This document shows positions 9,001 to 16,900 of a stretch of DNA of 47,297 bases, piece by piece. The first letter of the stretch is position 1, and each line of letters begins with the position of its first letter. This DNA is from a virus: positions 1-47,297 of IMG/VR virus record IMGVR_UViG_3300048672_000226, one strand, 5' to 3'. A program made the position numbers and the translations under genes. Below the pieces are notes generated by a model that was given only the letters and a program-made list of their open reading frames with translations, was not told the origin of the DNA and did not search any database.

Positions 9001-11652
9001 TCTAGGTCGAATAGTCTTACCAGCACTACTAACCTCTGTTTCAAACCCTACTATTTTAAAATATGTTCTTTGCTTTCCTTTGTTATCCAGTTGTCCTGTT
9101 TTAGCATCTGCTTGCTTATGCTGTACATAATACCAACCAGTGTCCATCTTTATTTCTTTACCTTCTTGATTATGGATAGTTTTTAATCTGTCCAAATACG
9201 TATTGTTTTTTATACTTCTTATATTGTCAAATATCTTACGTACTTCTGCCTTGTCTTTATCAGAAGCTAAACGGTTAGCTAGTTCTATATACTGATTTTT
9301 TAATTTCTGTATATTCTCTAACTCATTAAGCATCTTTTCAGCATCTTGACGTAAAGTTACTTGACCTACGTCTTTAATTTGACGTTCCTCCAAGTCTGCT
9401 AAGAACTCCTGCTTTGCTTTTTTGTACTGCTTGAGATAGTCAGCCTTTATTGATATTTTCTCTTTACCCTCTTTGTCTTTATAGATAGAGGCATACGTAG
9501 CATTATCTACAGAGTCTTTTAGTTGCTGGTCTAGTTTAAGCATCTTTTCTGATGCCTCTTTAAATCCTTTAGTAAAATCATCAGACTTGGTAAGTAGAGA
9601 TGAAGCATCTCCTTCTGGTACTTTTACTTTAAAGTCTTCTAAAGCCTTCTTAGCATTATCTGCAAGAACTTTAGATTTAGTTACAACGTCTGATTGCTGT
9701 AACCACTCTTTATGTAAAGCTTGTACCTCGGTATTAGATTTTACTTTAGATGTTATCTTGTCGTCAAAATTAAATGTAAGTTTCTCTAAGGCTTGCTTTA
9801 ATTTTACTTCTCTATTTGCTGTGGTATCTACTAAACCATTTACAGATGCTATAAAGCCTATTTCATCTTCTGTGTAATTAGAACCATGTCTAGTACTTAC
9901 TTTATCATACGCATCTTTTATTTTAAATGCTTTTTGTTTAAGCTCTCCTGCGAGCGCTTTATAATCAGAACCTTCTACACCTTTAATTAAATTTTTAGCA
10001 TCTGCTGAATTTCCTTGAGTTTCTTTGTTGTATAGCTCTTTTAGTTCAGTAGGGCTAGCATTAGCAAAATCATTTAGTTTATCTATGAAGTCGTTAAACT
10101 TACCTCCACGTATGGCGTGTAAAGCACCATCTACAAAGTTTATATCCTTTAAGGTATCGAATGTAAACCCATCTGCGTTCTTTACTGCTTCTTGCATAGC
10201 AAGACCTACAACACCATTACGTGAAGCTGCATCTATACCTCTTTTAGTATCTTCTTTTAAAATACCAGCTTGAATACTATTCCAATTATATTTCTCATTA
10301 GCGTCTTGTACCCATCTATTTACTTTGTCTTCTTGGTCTTTATCAGCTTTAGCTCCACCAAGTAGATAATGTTTAGCTGCTGTTGTACCCCCACCAATGA
10401 CAGCTCCTGCAAGCATAGACTCTATACCTTCTGGACTAGATAGTCCTTTAAAAGCACTTACAAAAGACTTAACTAGGTCTTCTTTTAAATCATCATCCCC
10501 AGCATAGTAGTTCTCTAAAGTCTTTTGAATAAGGAACTGCTGCCCTTCTTCTGCTGCTTCTGTTCCTGCGCCTGTTAATGCTGTAGCTATAGGTTTTAGC
10601 TTTTCATAGAATTTAGCTGCTGCCCCTTCTGCTTTAGCTAACTCATATCCTTTTTCTCCAAGTCTTACTTTATCAGCTATCTTTCTAGCATTGTTAGCTT
10701 CATCAGCTATACCTGCAAAGTGCTTACCGAATTGAATGTAATCACTTAATCCTGTAACTAGCATATTAAGACCAAAAGATACATTAGCTGCTGTAACAGC
10801 ATCTTTATCTATCTTTTCTTCTTCTTGGTCAGTTAGCGTAGGTAAATACCCTTCTCTTCTTTTCTTATCTAGTAAGTTTTTAGTCATAGTCTCTTTTAAA
10901 GACTTGTATGTATCTAACGACTCTACACTAGATTCAGATACTCCAGAGAATATAGAAGCTCCTATCTTTTGAGCCATGTTTAATGTAGGCAATCCTGCAC
11001 CATCACTTCCAACTGCAATACCTTTCTCTAAAGCGCTTCCAAATGTTTCTTGGGCTGCTCCCTGCAAAGCTCTTTGTCCTATACCTGTAGCTTTAGCTGC
11101 TGCTCCAAGAGCTTTACTAAAACCCATACCGCTTATATATGCCGAACCTGCAAAAGCTAAACCATCCATTACAGAACCTGCCCAGAACTCTTGACTTGCA
11201 AGTTTTCCTAATAATCCCGCTTTCTGGTACTCTTCTGATTGGTAGATAGGAGATACATTAGTCTTTACCTGTTCTGATATATCATTGATGAATCTACTTA
11301 TCGGATTATCTAACAAGTCTGGCAAAGACACATCATCGCTTAAAGCTGCTACACCACCACCTAATACTACAGCTGCTGTTTGAACTATAGAATTAGCAGT
11401 ATTAGCTACAATACCTGTACCAAAATTAACTAAACCATTACCTAAAGCATCTGCCACACTTTGACGCTCTGCTCGATAGTCCTGTAACCTGCTAATACCT
11501 GCTGATGTAATACCTGTATCGTATTGACTATCCAAGTCTTGGTTCAGATTACCTCTAGTAAATATATGGGGCTTAAACTGATGTTCTCTAGCCTTTAGTT
11601 CTTTATCTACATTAGATAAATCATTTATATCTTTACCTTTAACGATTCCCAT
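1..11652 (-). CDS. Giant virion RNA polymerase polyprotein, crAss-like (3' end beyond window)
   Basis: An open frame of 3,884 codons starts at 11652 and is still open at base 1. A DFDID motif at residues 3576-3580 (bases 927-913), inside the context AGSDFDIDKLNLY, is the metal-binding signature of the crAss-like virion RNA polymerase related to the double-psi beta-barrel polymerases. A zincin-type HEEFH lies at residues 2223-2227. Residues 1-2050 hold Gly/Ala-rich hydrophobic stretches (about 75-190) and long charged helical, coiled-coil-like segments. A Pro/Ala/Val linker sits near 2050-2130. Family knowledge: this polymerase is packaged, ejected into the host and transcribes early genes. 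Only about 300 residues follow DFDID here, so several hundred more probably lie outside the window. The start is supported by AGGAGG 9 nt upstream and by the preceding gene ending 2 nt before. The polymerase call is firm; the role of the N-terminal half is not known. Confidence 0.86.
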   Translation of the reverse strand, partial: MGIVKGKDINDLSNVDKELKAREHQFKPHIFTRGNLNQDLDSQYDTGITSAGISRLQDYRAERQSVADALGNGLVNFGTGIVANTANSIVQTAAVVLGGGVAALSDDVSLPDLLDNPISRFINDISEQVKTNVSPIYQSEEYQKAGLLGKLASQEFWAGSVMDGLAFAGSAYISGMGFSKALGAAAKATGIGQRALQGAAQETFGSALEKGIAVGSDGAGLPTLNMAQKIGASIFSGVSESSVESLDTYKSLKETMTKNLLDKKRREGYLPTLTDQEEEKIDKDAVTAANVSFGLNMLVTGLSDYIQFGKHFAGIADEANNARKIADKVRLGEKGYELAKAEGAAAKFYEKLKPIATALTGAGTEAAEEGQQFLIQKTLENYYAGDDDLKEDLVKSFVSAFKGLSSPEGIESMLAGAVIGGGTTAAKHYLLGGAKADKDQEDKVNRWVQDANEKYNWNSIQAGILKEDTKRGIDAASRNGVVGLAMQEAVKNADGFTFDTLKDINFVDGALHAIRGGKFNDFIDKLNDFANASPTELKELYNKETQGNSADAKNLIKGVEGSDYKALAGELKQKAFKIKDAYDKVSTRHGSNYTEDEIGFIASVNGLVDTTANREVKLKQALEKLTFNFDDKITSKVKSNTEVQALHKEWLQQSDVVTKSKVLADNAKKALEDFKVKVPEGDASSLLTKSDDFTKGFKEASEKMLKLDQQLKDSVDNATYASIYKDKEGKEKISIKADYLKQYKKAKQEFLADLEERQIKDVGQVTLRQDAEKMLNELENIQKLKNQYIELANRLASDKDKAEVRKIFDNIRSIKNNTYLDRLKTIHNQEGKEIKMDTGWYYVQHKQADAKTGQLDNKGKQRTYFKIVGFETEVSSAGKTIRPRVNAVIEETKLDNSTLQNNTVVSRVSLDTLDGRIMKLEDAKGQADTMSEEDAFYIKYKNRVIDYKYTDVDAEGNKTTTTITGVVGHDEKGYLAVAYFDENDFSKTTRYHEIELPDGGKMKQWGSFQVGRAMRENFSEDDFFYNAEQPQYLKIYTEAETQQWLELQSVNRAIIGVNNDIESTLKAQDEYVMDNSTAMILEYIQTAFQALPESDSLDAGSEAYHDLVVTLMEQNKNLSSLSERLLARKTSFETALTDLRAKLAIAQKQLASLSKGKLINIDESYSSIKQNLDNKIKAIETLISEYATKDTEASKYLEVVNRIATNRIKKMIADSITDPAVLSDNELSSNITAAIQSIDMIGIEEDFRNNKLTVDQSMAIAEYLLSNPNDLKYIDLDGKEVSVRNTFFERAPEIIGGENTQFIESVQEELDTYKNSLNTLYSTIQGKEAVKQQAVLRAYKKNLEDNRASLEAVKEAEKNAKTPYRERLSSNQFKLPEEIVLEQGKQRKLELLAFESALLNNIKNELFPNKAVDLENMKEAKAYVEDITAPRTYSSDAEETANSRDDKRPSILENPIKSITSSNVPERLGNAKGNDQHHWAFAKVLDNVNLASVGRIHIQWRTSAPEPINGVLPYEYKEDYGTGHKNIIGVLVYDNGQPVRVNSNGEIVQDGKLLAITHLEEPTDTTSGGYTRFREVDDIAELNTKIQQARAAFSASPTEANEQQLVSLEEDKGKLQTVLERGLKSINDYRQSVINEIADNGSATYAIQSQSFGIPVLSEVPKSLRTIFGKDLASKIFDGTYEIIVARGTSHPKLGNKVLKAGRSYLLETKTGKAFYLNTQKLSNDHVEEVVKSIIELSVIDETTFLKGSTAVKSLFKKLRKRLYWGLEAKYPDNTIIKDGKRDTPNSKDGDMRIYSENESDPELSKEQNEAIAKEKLYVVGFVPNSRTQQVEYGLWSHNDQNGKAVYDTKIVNVSDLKLDTDEAKQFRAFLRNRYHQIPSKITTRLADGKSLVSEWELNEFLDDVFTSRIAPPTQIQFKSTYIVPSTEPIRNKKEEAKVEKAFTDISKIKDPVNIFNPAMMDTPLIEAPADGTEPLTINTILKKANAAKENGVSVDAVFGGIIDSFDSLLKDYQTVSALNYLIERTIEGRKKAAENQNIAVSLSSITPLVSIESLIKPELLQVAKQNVPAVQPTVAVLGKAPVQPVAVTDATAIIADVLSQSPPAQDAGDGSTSVTVETNEGFSTNPDDLTKKKQAVEDDGFDLAYSELIDTEPKLTEQEFQDLKKSPNADRLKKYGVELNLVRGLIAGRAFGQFNKAMNKLGEVIGYEVSVSDKAPIGTIYHEEFHVVEKLFLSDKARKNIYDEWRTLNNRPNAEYEEVSEALAEEFRYYAVNRDVQQGKFRQYIKYLFNRVFKMLEFLTLYKSPAIKNVFDKIYDGTYANSVTPEIQASRTTPRLSINQKQDTVKSMTYRYFDLLNGQFKTKDGLVELDVFSYLNDNTTRPEWGNKTYRDVANDVIGELVKNFAGESFDDKLFSFLLHNIRLDLIKAGNSRMSDLLAAVPTQIELKTRFYDYINKYNNNITTVERQAIKDVVEDDLFKGLDLEDDAYDPVVAENEATNRDSSVEQIPSNEVDSKKNMSMIVKQLLLSVASYTGNTNAYQLNSLGLKEHTAFSSTINALYRDLSDIDSIDEVFQILERKASSAEEGSILYKEIAKRLKGTTKAGNTRYLSSVKEWEVQNAFRSQFAKTNIDLLSVKLDENGFELYNETQRAAVKKQFDKIRAVILRKNLTTEQVVTLLSNKDLESFLKSLNLTLPIKLSLKSRSADLAKVQELLDDVANTAVFNFKNAKKKPYKALSEWSKFRKLLVELNKHDNQVPSFSVTNAQNKKVYSIQQQNYLTKTVKMLRQRGMEIEGAIKRTLTTAESNALKQANSGLFSLYNLRNISVKTLVGFKGTVSSEKANQLTDGDMLFMFSNLAFNNLVPFIFPADKSTYNVLDGMISFRPNVTGADISNLYLEQLREEVKEAYYYTRASSAKPNKNLFPVTQSILQATNSKADVDSRLKYILSLITDDESSSIENMYKDLQINLLSSFNGFLEKELGKLEDMYMKTGVGVIDNQLKLQEAFTDSKRVYDKDSSISNTQVMLDMLHFQTANMLIQGKYIVGGLSNYKGAADFAKRSAGALATKSTYRLDSKFLSEFDEYSKYVYQKANSKLKPLMFNNGTEKATFRALVVDDVKVDSRFNKAVSKLKDEYKAAYEAYGVDSKNNPDIDITDAQGFEHLDSIRFRAISEGRWGDDMEDVYIKDLQGKASIKDILSITTEKTQYYGKQYLPDLHEGEDVLDNSNNATFYKLSIIPISRSLSKQFPDTVGKIDEFMRRSNNPLMMVNSANKVGRVLVDKKGISLKFALDPNNAETVEKFIQTSYWEDYGTQVDIARVDKTKQTKATQHRKLILLNTLRKGGILHIDGKELSARAIYDKLNSLESTKMDVLVDDMQKEIKATLDANGNIVSTDLSVLASSIISQLEERESPANIIKSVASTLAMGRGIDLVMSKGKIESIATAFVNKVIKQKVSGTSLPQSANVFDRVFESGDLIYNKDGTRTPITDENGKVIDREELKFYDDGYLEVYLPNQYKKFFNVNNFTGDNEKLLTMLGFRIPVQGHNSMERIRVKGFLPANLGNMIVVPYEITKKAGSDFDIDKLNLYTYAVDKEGNIIPDFTTEEEFATKYPKDDKNYNKYKAKALDNAMLTAYLEVLGTEEVQNMMLLPIVESDLKAAVDDVRGIRGTSGVTFANYFNPATNVAMKTSFEGGKKVLGSVALHNTHHSLSQFAQLAIDLKLNFSTYNTTKTDGYGSSLTSMYDTDTLTGELISDSISQLMSAAVDVAKDDYIKDINLTLSTSSVYLFLVRCGVPLKDVVFFMSQPVITQYVDLVNLYTSNYYSTLNGEISSFEASDKAVNTILKSISTSNKTVLQSKFTTTSLKEGLTDNINSSTQYNILSEFLKY
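1424..1450 (+). repeat. Dispersed motif copy A
   Basis: The pyrimidine tract CTCTCTCTTTCCTCT is followed by AACTGGCTTATT on the plus strand. It lies inside the giant polymerase gene, where the coding strand reads a Gln-Leu-Glu-Glu-Arg segment. It is the most degenerate of the ten copies in its core. Confidence 0.55.
2721..2749 (-). repeat. Dispersed motif copy B
   Basis: On the minus strand a pyrimidine tract (CTCCTTTCTTCC) is followed by TTTAATGGCTTCTTGG. It lies inside the giant polymerase gene, in the frame that reads Phe-Asn-Gly-Phe-Leu. Confidence 0.75.
7577..7605 (+). repeat. Dispersed motif copy C
   Basis: The plus strand reads TTTTTCTCTGCTTC followed by TTTAACGGCTTCTAG. It lies inside the giant polymerase gene. 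The variant AACGGCTTCTAG is shared only with copy D. Confidence 0.65.
8275..8300 (-). repeat. Dispersed motif copy D
   Basis: The minus strand reads TTTCTTCTCTCTCT followed by GAACGGCTTCTA. It lies inside the giant polymerase gene, in a different frame from copies B, F and J (it reads Glu-Arg-Leu-Leu). Confidence 0.65.
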
Positions 11653-11654
11653 GA

Positions 11655-13877
11655 TTATTGTCCTCCTATTCTGTTTAGTAAATTACTTTGTGGTACAAAT
11701 GCTTCTGATGCTTTTGATGGTGTCATGTTTGATGGCAACATTAATCTTCTAGTATAATCATCACCATTCAACTTCATTATATGGTCAAAGTCTATATACA
11801 GATTATCGCTAGTCTTGATTTGGTCTATGTCTGTATATTCTTTAAAGTCTTTACCTTTAGCTTGCTTTAATAATGTATTATACAGTAATAGAGTTTTACT
11901 TTCGTCTAAATCTCCACCATCAGGCACACCCCACTCAATGTAAGTGTTATTAGTACCTTCGTTCATATTTATTTTACGTACTGCTTGGAATTTGATTGAA
12001 GGTAGTACTTTTGAAATCCAAGTATCTGACATACCTTTTTCTTTCAAACCTGCAATTAAAGTTACATACGTTTCATCACCAAGCGCTTTACGTATATCTA
12101 TATTAGGTAAGGCTACAGCACTGTTACTGCGAATAGTGATATTACCATCAGTACGTTTTGATGATTTGTAATCATTCATAGCCTGTATGGTTCTATCTAT
12201 ATTAGATACTTCTTGTAATCCTGTACTTAATATTCTAGTGTCAGCAAATGATTTTTGGCTGTCTTTGTCTTTAATGGCAATGTTTAAATATTTTACATCG
12301 TCTTTATTAGAAGGGTTTACAAATCTAGCTCTCATTACAGCTCCGCCAGTCATATCTTCTCCTTTCTCTACAAATGCTGTATTAGCTATATACCCAGTAG
12401 GTTCTGCTCCAGCAAACTTATATCCACTGCCGTACTTTTCTTCTGCGTATGCTTGTAGGGATTTAGTATCTTTCTTCATTGTACCATCCATAGGAACAAA
12501 ATCAGAAAGACCCTCGTATACATTATTTACAAGTATTCTTTGAGGAGCTTTGGCTACTTCCTCTGACATACCACGTGGTACATAGTACCCAGAGTTACCA
12601 TACTTCTGGTCTTCTAGGGCTGTACTAAATCCCTGCTTAGCCTGTTCTACGCCTAGTTTTTTAAAGAACTTAGATTCATTTTTACCGTATGCTGCTTTAT
12701 CTTTATTGTAAGCCAGTAAAGCATCTTTCTCTTCTTTAGTTTTATTCTCCTTATTTTTTAAGCTGTTATAGTACAGTTCTCCTACTGTAGTATACATCTT
12801 TTTATCCTTTTCAAGTTGTGTATTTTCTACAACTGTGGCTTTGTCGTAGTTCTCTAAATCTTTAGAATTGCCACTTTGAGCTACAGCACCTCTAACAAAA
12901 GCATCTTTAAATGACATTCCAGATTCAGGTTCTTTTAATAAGCTATCTAAATACTCTTGTTGTTTTTGAGCATCCATCCATCCGATATTAGTAGCACTTC
13001 CTGTTTCAGTATAATCGAATGTCGGCTGTACCACATCTACAGAATCACCTGCTGTGCCTCTTCCCATAGATTTTGTATTATCTATCGGCTGTAAGCTTGT
13101 CTCTTTAAACTGTCTGATATTAGCCGCTGAACGTATAAATTGTCTAGCTTCTTCTGGTTTAGATACTCTAAACATTTGACCTAATATATCATCGTTTTGA
13201 GCTACTGTTACTAAGTCATTCTCTAAGCTGTCTAACTTAGCTTTATCTATCATACGATTACCTATTTTGTAATCATACTTTTTACGTCTAGGGTCAGTAT
13301 TAGGTAATGCTTCATAGTCAGATATTTCCATAGTATCGTAGCTATCTGCTGCTATTTGAGATACTAGCTCTTGCGCTCTTTTACCCCAAGCTAATTGCGG
13401 TGCGTATCTATTACTGTATGGAACAAACTTGCCCGATTCATCAAAGTCTGCATGACCTTTTGAAAATTCCAAAGGATTAATACCTTTGCTAATCATCTCA
13501 TTCTTAGCTTCTATATCTTTCTGACTAGCTCTGTAGTTCTCTTCTATGCCTCTTAATGTAGGGTCTGTGTAAAACTTAATACCTAAGTCCTTAGCTTGAC
13601 GTTCAGCTAAATCCCATCTAGTATTACCTCTAGCATCTTTCGCTAAACTGTCTATAGACTGTTTAAGTTTTTCTTTAGCGGCATCTATAACAGCTTGACT
13701 TCTGCCAGATGTATCTGCTGTACGTATAGATTCTAAATACGTGGTTAATTTATCATTAGCCAATTCTGCTCTATCATACCTATTAGCGGTTTCATCAACT
13801 AGCGATTTGTATTCGTCTAGTGGCATACCAGAGTATGTAGGGTTATATATGTAGTTACTAAATTTTGGAATAGCCAT
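11655..13877 (-). CDS. Putative cargo/ejected protein (crAss cargo C2-like)
   Basis: This encodes 740 residues with no signal peptide or membrane segment. The N-terminal 150 residues are helical and charged. A short Trp/Gly segment follows (YAPQLAWGKRAQELVSQIAA, about residues 158-177). The remainder is mixed, with a Lys/Glu-rich helical stretch near 345-410. Its place between the tail-lysozyme cargo protein and the virion polymerase is where crAss-like phages carry a second internal cargo protein, so I infer a packaged, ejected protein. No catalytic motif is visible. The start at 13877 follows a terminator (13911-13937), so this gene probably heads its own transcript together with the polymerase, whose ATG lies 2 nt past the stop. 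The function rests on position and size rather than on a conserved domain. Confidence 0.55.
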   Translation of the reverse strand: MAIPKFSNYIYNPTYSGMPLDEYKSLVDETANRYDRAELANDKLTTYLESIRTADTSGRSQAVIDAAKEKLKQSIDSLAKDARGNTRWDLAERQAKDLGIKFYTDPTLRGIEENYRASQKDIEAKNEMISKGINPLEFSKGHADFDESGKFVPYSNRYAPQLAWGKRAQELVSQIAADSYDTMEISDYEALPNTDPRRKKYDYKIGNRMIDKAKLDSLENDLVTVAQNDDILGQMFRVSKPEEARQFIRSAANIRQFKETSLQPIDNTKSMGRGTAGDSVDVVQPTFDYTETGSATNIGWMDAQKQQEYLDSLLKEPESGMSFKDAFVRGAVAQSGNSKDLENYDKATVVENTQLEKDKKMYTTVGELYYNSLKNKENKTKEEKDALLAYNKDKAAYGKNESKFFKKLGVEQAKQGFSTALEDQKYGNSGYYVPRGMSEEVAKAPQRILVNNVYEGLSDFVPMDGTMKKDTKSLQAYAEEKYGSGYKFAGAEPTGYIANTAFVEKGEDMTGGAVMRARFVNPSNKDDVKYLNIAIKDKDSQKSFADTRILSTGLQEVSNIDRTIQAMNDYKSSKRTDGNITIRSNSAVALPNIDIRKALGDETYVTLIAGLKEKGMSDTWISKVLPSIKFQAVRKINMNEGTNNTYIEWGVPDGGDLDESKTLLLYNTLLKQAKGKDFKEYTDIDQIKTSDNLYIDFDHIMKLNGDDYTRRLMLPSNMTPSKASEAFVPQSNLLNRIGGQ
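11662..11667 (-). promoter_or_regulatory. Strong Shine-Dalgarno for the giant polymerase gene
   Basis: AGGAGG reads on the minus strand 9 nt before the ATG at 11652, inside the last codons of the upstream cargo gene. It is the only consensus-strength ribosome site at ideal spacing that I noticed in the window. Most other starts are preceded only by A/T-rich sequence. Confidence 0.75.
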
Positions 13878-13910
13878 AACACAATAAAAATTATTTAACT
13901 AAAAATACAT

Positions 13911-13937
13911 AAAAAAAAGTAGCTATACAATAGCTAC
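13911..13937 (-). terminator. Intrinsic terminator after the lysozyme cargo gene
   Basis: On the minus strand a perfect 7-bp stem (GTAGCTA/TAGCTAC, loop of 5) is followed directly by a run of eight T. It lies in the 113-bp gap between the stop at 13991 and the start at 13877. The rest of the gap is A/T-rich and holds no gene. Confidence 0.8.
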
Positions 13938-13990
13938 CTTTTAAAATTCCCTCATATAATTTATAACCTAACCTAAAAACTGCATAGTTG

Positions 13991-16900
13991 TTAATCGGGT
14001 ATGCCTTTCATCCTTTCCGCTATCTCCCTATCTGAAAGCCCTAAACTTTTAAACATACTTTTTAAATCCTCTGTTGCTGTAGCAGTAAGTCCTGCACGTC
14101 CTGTTGATTTAGCTTTGAGTATTAAACCTAGCTTTGCTAAATCTAGTTTTCTTAGTTCTTCTTCTTTTAGACCTGTGTTTATATTACCTAGCATTTGTGT
14201 ACCAGCTTGTTGCTGATTGGCTACCTTAGCATTGTTGAAATCAACATACGACTGACGATAGGCATTATTCTGTTGTACGTTTGCTTGATTAACTGCTTGA
14301 TTTTGTGCGGTTAATTCTTGATTATAAGCATCTCTTCTAGCATTTTCAGCAGCAGCTACTTGATTGTTTGAGCTAAGTAGTGTTGCTGTAGCTGCTTGTT
14401 GGGCTGCCTTATCATTAGGCACTTGGCTTAACATACTACGAACTGCTGCTTCGTTACTGTATCTTTGCTGTGCGCTTCTATCTACATACGTATTAGGTAA
14501 AGCTGTAAATCGCTCCTGTGCTGCTGGTGCTTGTAGTTTATTATTAGCTAGTGTATCATTCAAATACCCTAATGCTGATAAAGCGTACGGTGTAATACTA
14601 GACAAAGAACTTGCTGTATCTTTATCTTGTGTAGCTACCTCAGGTGCTTGTAGTGTAGCTGGTTTTAAAGCTTGCATTTTTATAGCACTTGGTGTAAATG
14701 TTAATTTTGAATTTTTTATTGGTTGTATAGCAGGCACAGTTGCAAAAGTTTTAGGTTTTGGTGTTTCAACTATAGCTGGAGGCGTTCCTGCTATTGGCGG
14801 AGCATAGGACTTAGCTATAACTGGTTTTATTACAGGTCTGTTATCTATAACAGGCTTTGTTACTTTTTTTACTGCTTGCACTACAGGTTTTTGTACAGTA
14901 GTCTTTGGGCTTGTCATATAATCAGATATACTAGATATAAAATTACCTACTGATTCAGCAGCATGGTCTAATATACCTTTCTCATTTTTTACATATACTT
15001 CTGGTTTAACTTTATTTACAGTCGGTATTGTATACGGCTTTACATCAGAAACAGATACAGATGATTTAGACAATTCTGAATAAGTAGGGTCATTTACATC
15101 AACATCTAATGGTTTAAAAGACTGCCCTGTGTAAACATAGTTAGTGCCTTTAATAGTGTAAGGTTGCCCTATTTTATACTGTTGTTCATTATTATCTATT
15201 TGTGATGCTGTGACTAGATGTGTTGTTTTAGGTTTTGGTTTAGGTTTTGGTTGATTCAGATAACCACCAAAAGCAAACATTGCAGGCATTTTCTCCTGTT
15301 CTCCTTTACTGGCTTCTTGGTCTTGGAATGTAGCTTCTATAAGCATATCTAGTTTAGGCAACATTGAAGTTGCTGTATTTCTGCTTATATGGTCTGTCTT
15401 CTCTAGCTTCTTCTCCATCTTGCCTTTCATCTTACCTAGCTTAGTAACAAGTGTAGCATACGTATCAGAATCAGCTTTAAATCCTAATGTTTTTAAAACA
15501 CCTTTAAAAGGCTCACTTGGTTTAAGTCTATCACTAAATACTCTTTCTCCTCCAGTTCCTTCTACTCCACCCTCTTCGTGAGTCTCTCCTTTAATAACAT
15601 GAAGGTCAGAAGCTAATTGTTGGCTTTTACCTCCTTCTATATTAACACCATGTCCTTGTACAACCTCTTTGTCTTCTACTTCATACGGTTCATTAACTTC
15701 TCCACCTTTAGCATAAAAGCCACCAGCTTGATTGAAGTTACCTGTATATGCTGCCATATTAACTTTACCTGCTTCGTAAGAGTTTCTAGCTGTTGCTGTA
15801 TTTTGCTGTGCGAATAAGTTTTGTTTCTTTCTAGCATCCATATACCCAGTGATAAATCCTAGTGGTGCTGTTAGTGGATTATTTAAAGCTCCTGCAAAAC
15901 CGCTTAAAGCGGCATTAGGATTCATAGGGTCTATGAATTGTTCAGTAGCTTTACCTAATCCTTGACTAATGCCTGTAGCTAGAGATATTACTCCACCTAT
16001 ATCGAATATATCTTTTTTCATTAGTTGTCCGCCTTTAGAGTACTTTACTAGATTATAGGTTTTATTATCACCAAAAGTATGTGTACCGTATTGAAAAAAG
16101 TCACTTGGTTTTAAACCCTCTTTATTCTGTAGGTGATTCCTAAATCTGCCATTATCTAGCATTATGTATTTAGTTTTTGGATTTTTTTGTATAAAATCAT
16201 CTATAAGTTTTTTACTATTTTCAGGAGTATCTGCATTTATAAAAACTTTATTACCTGTTGTTTCTGAATATAGTATTGCTTTTCCTCCTTGTTTTATATT
16301 ATGAGGTATTAAACGACCTAAACTATCTTCAAGCTTTAATATCGTAGTTTCATTAAATATACCACTTGTTTTGAAGCCTGTTTTGTGTATTGGTATGTCT
16401 TTTGACCTTACGGGGATTATAACAGTTTCGTCCTTAAACTTATCCATTCCTCCTATAATAAGTTTGTCATTTTCTACACCATAGTATGTTTTTATATTTT
16501 TTACTGGTATTTCTTTATCTCCGAATACACCATCCTTGTTTTTATACCATTCTTTTTTAGTGCGTATAGAATTACCTTCGTCTTCTATAAACTCTCCTCC
16601 CATTATAGTATGTCCTTGTACAGGATTATCATTTAAGCTGGCTTTTACTTTAGAGTTCAAGTCTATTGTTATTGGCTTATTGCTGGTTTTACCATAATTT
16701 AAACCTACAGTACTTAGAGCCTTATCTACAACAGGGGTTATATATTTATCTATAATTCCTTTTTCTTCGATAGGTATAAATTGCCTAGAAATGACATCGT
16801 AAGAATATAATTTATTATTGTCAGTATTTAAGTACCTGCCATCTTTAGTTTTAGTATATGTTCTACCTAGAGCGTCTTTAGCATCTATTTTACCACCAAT

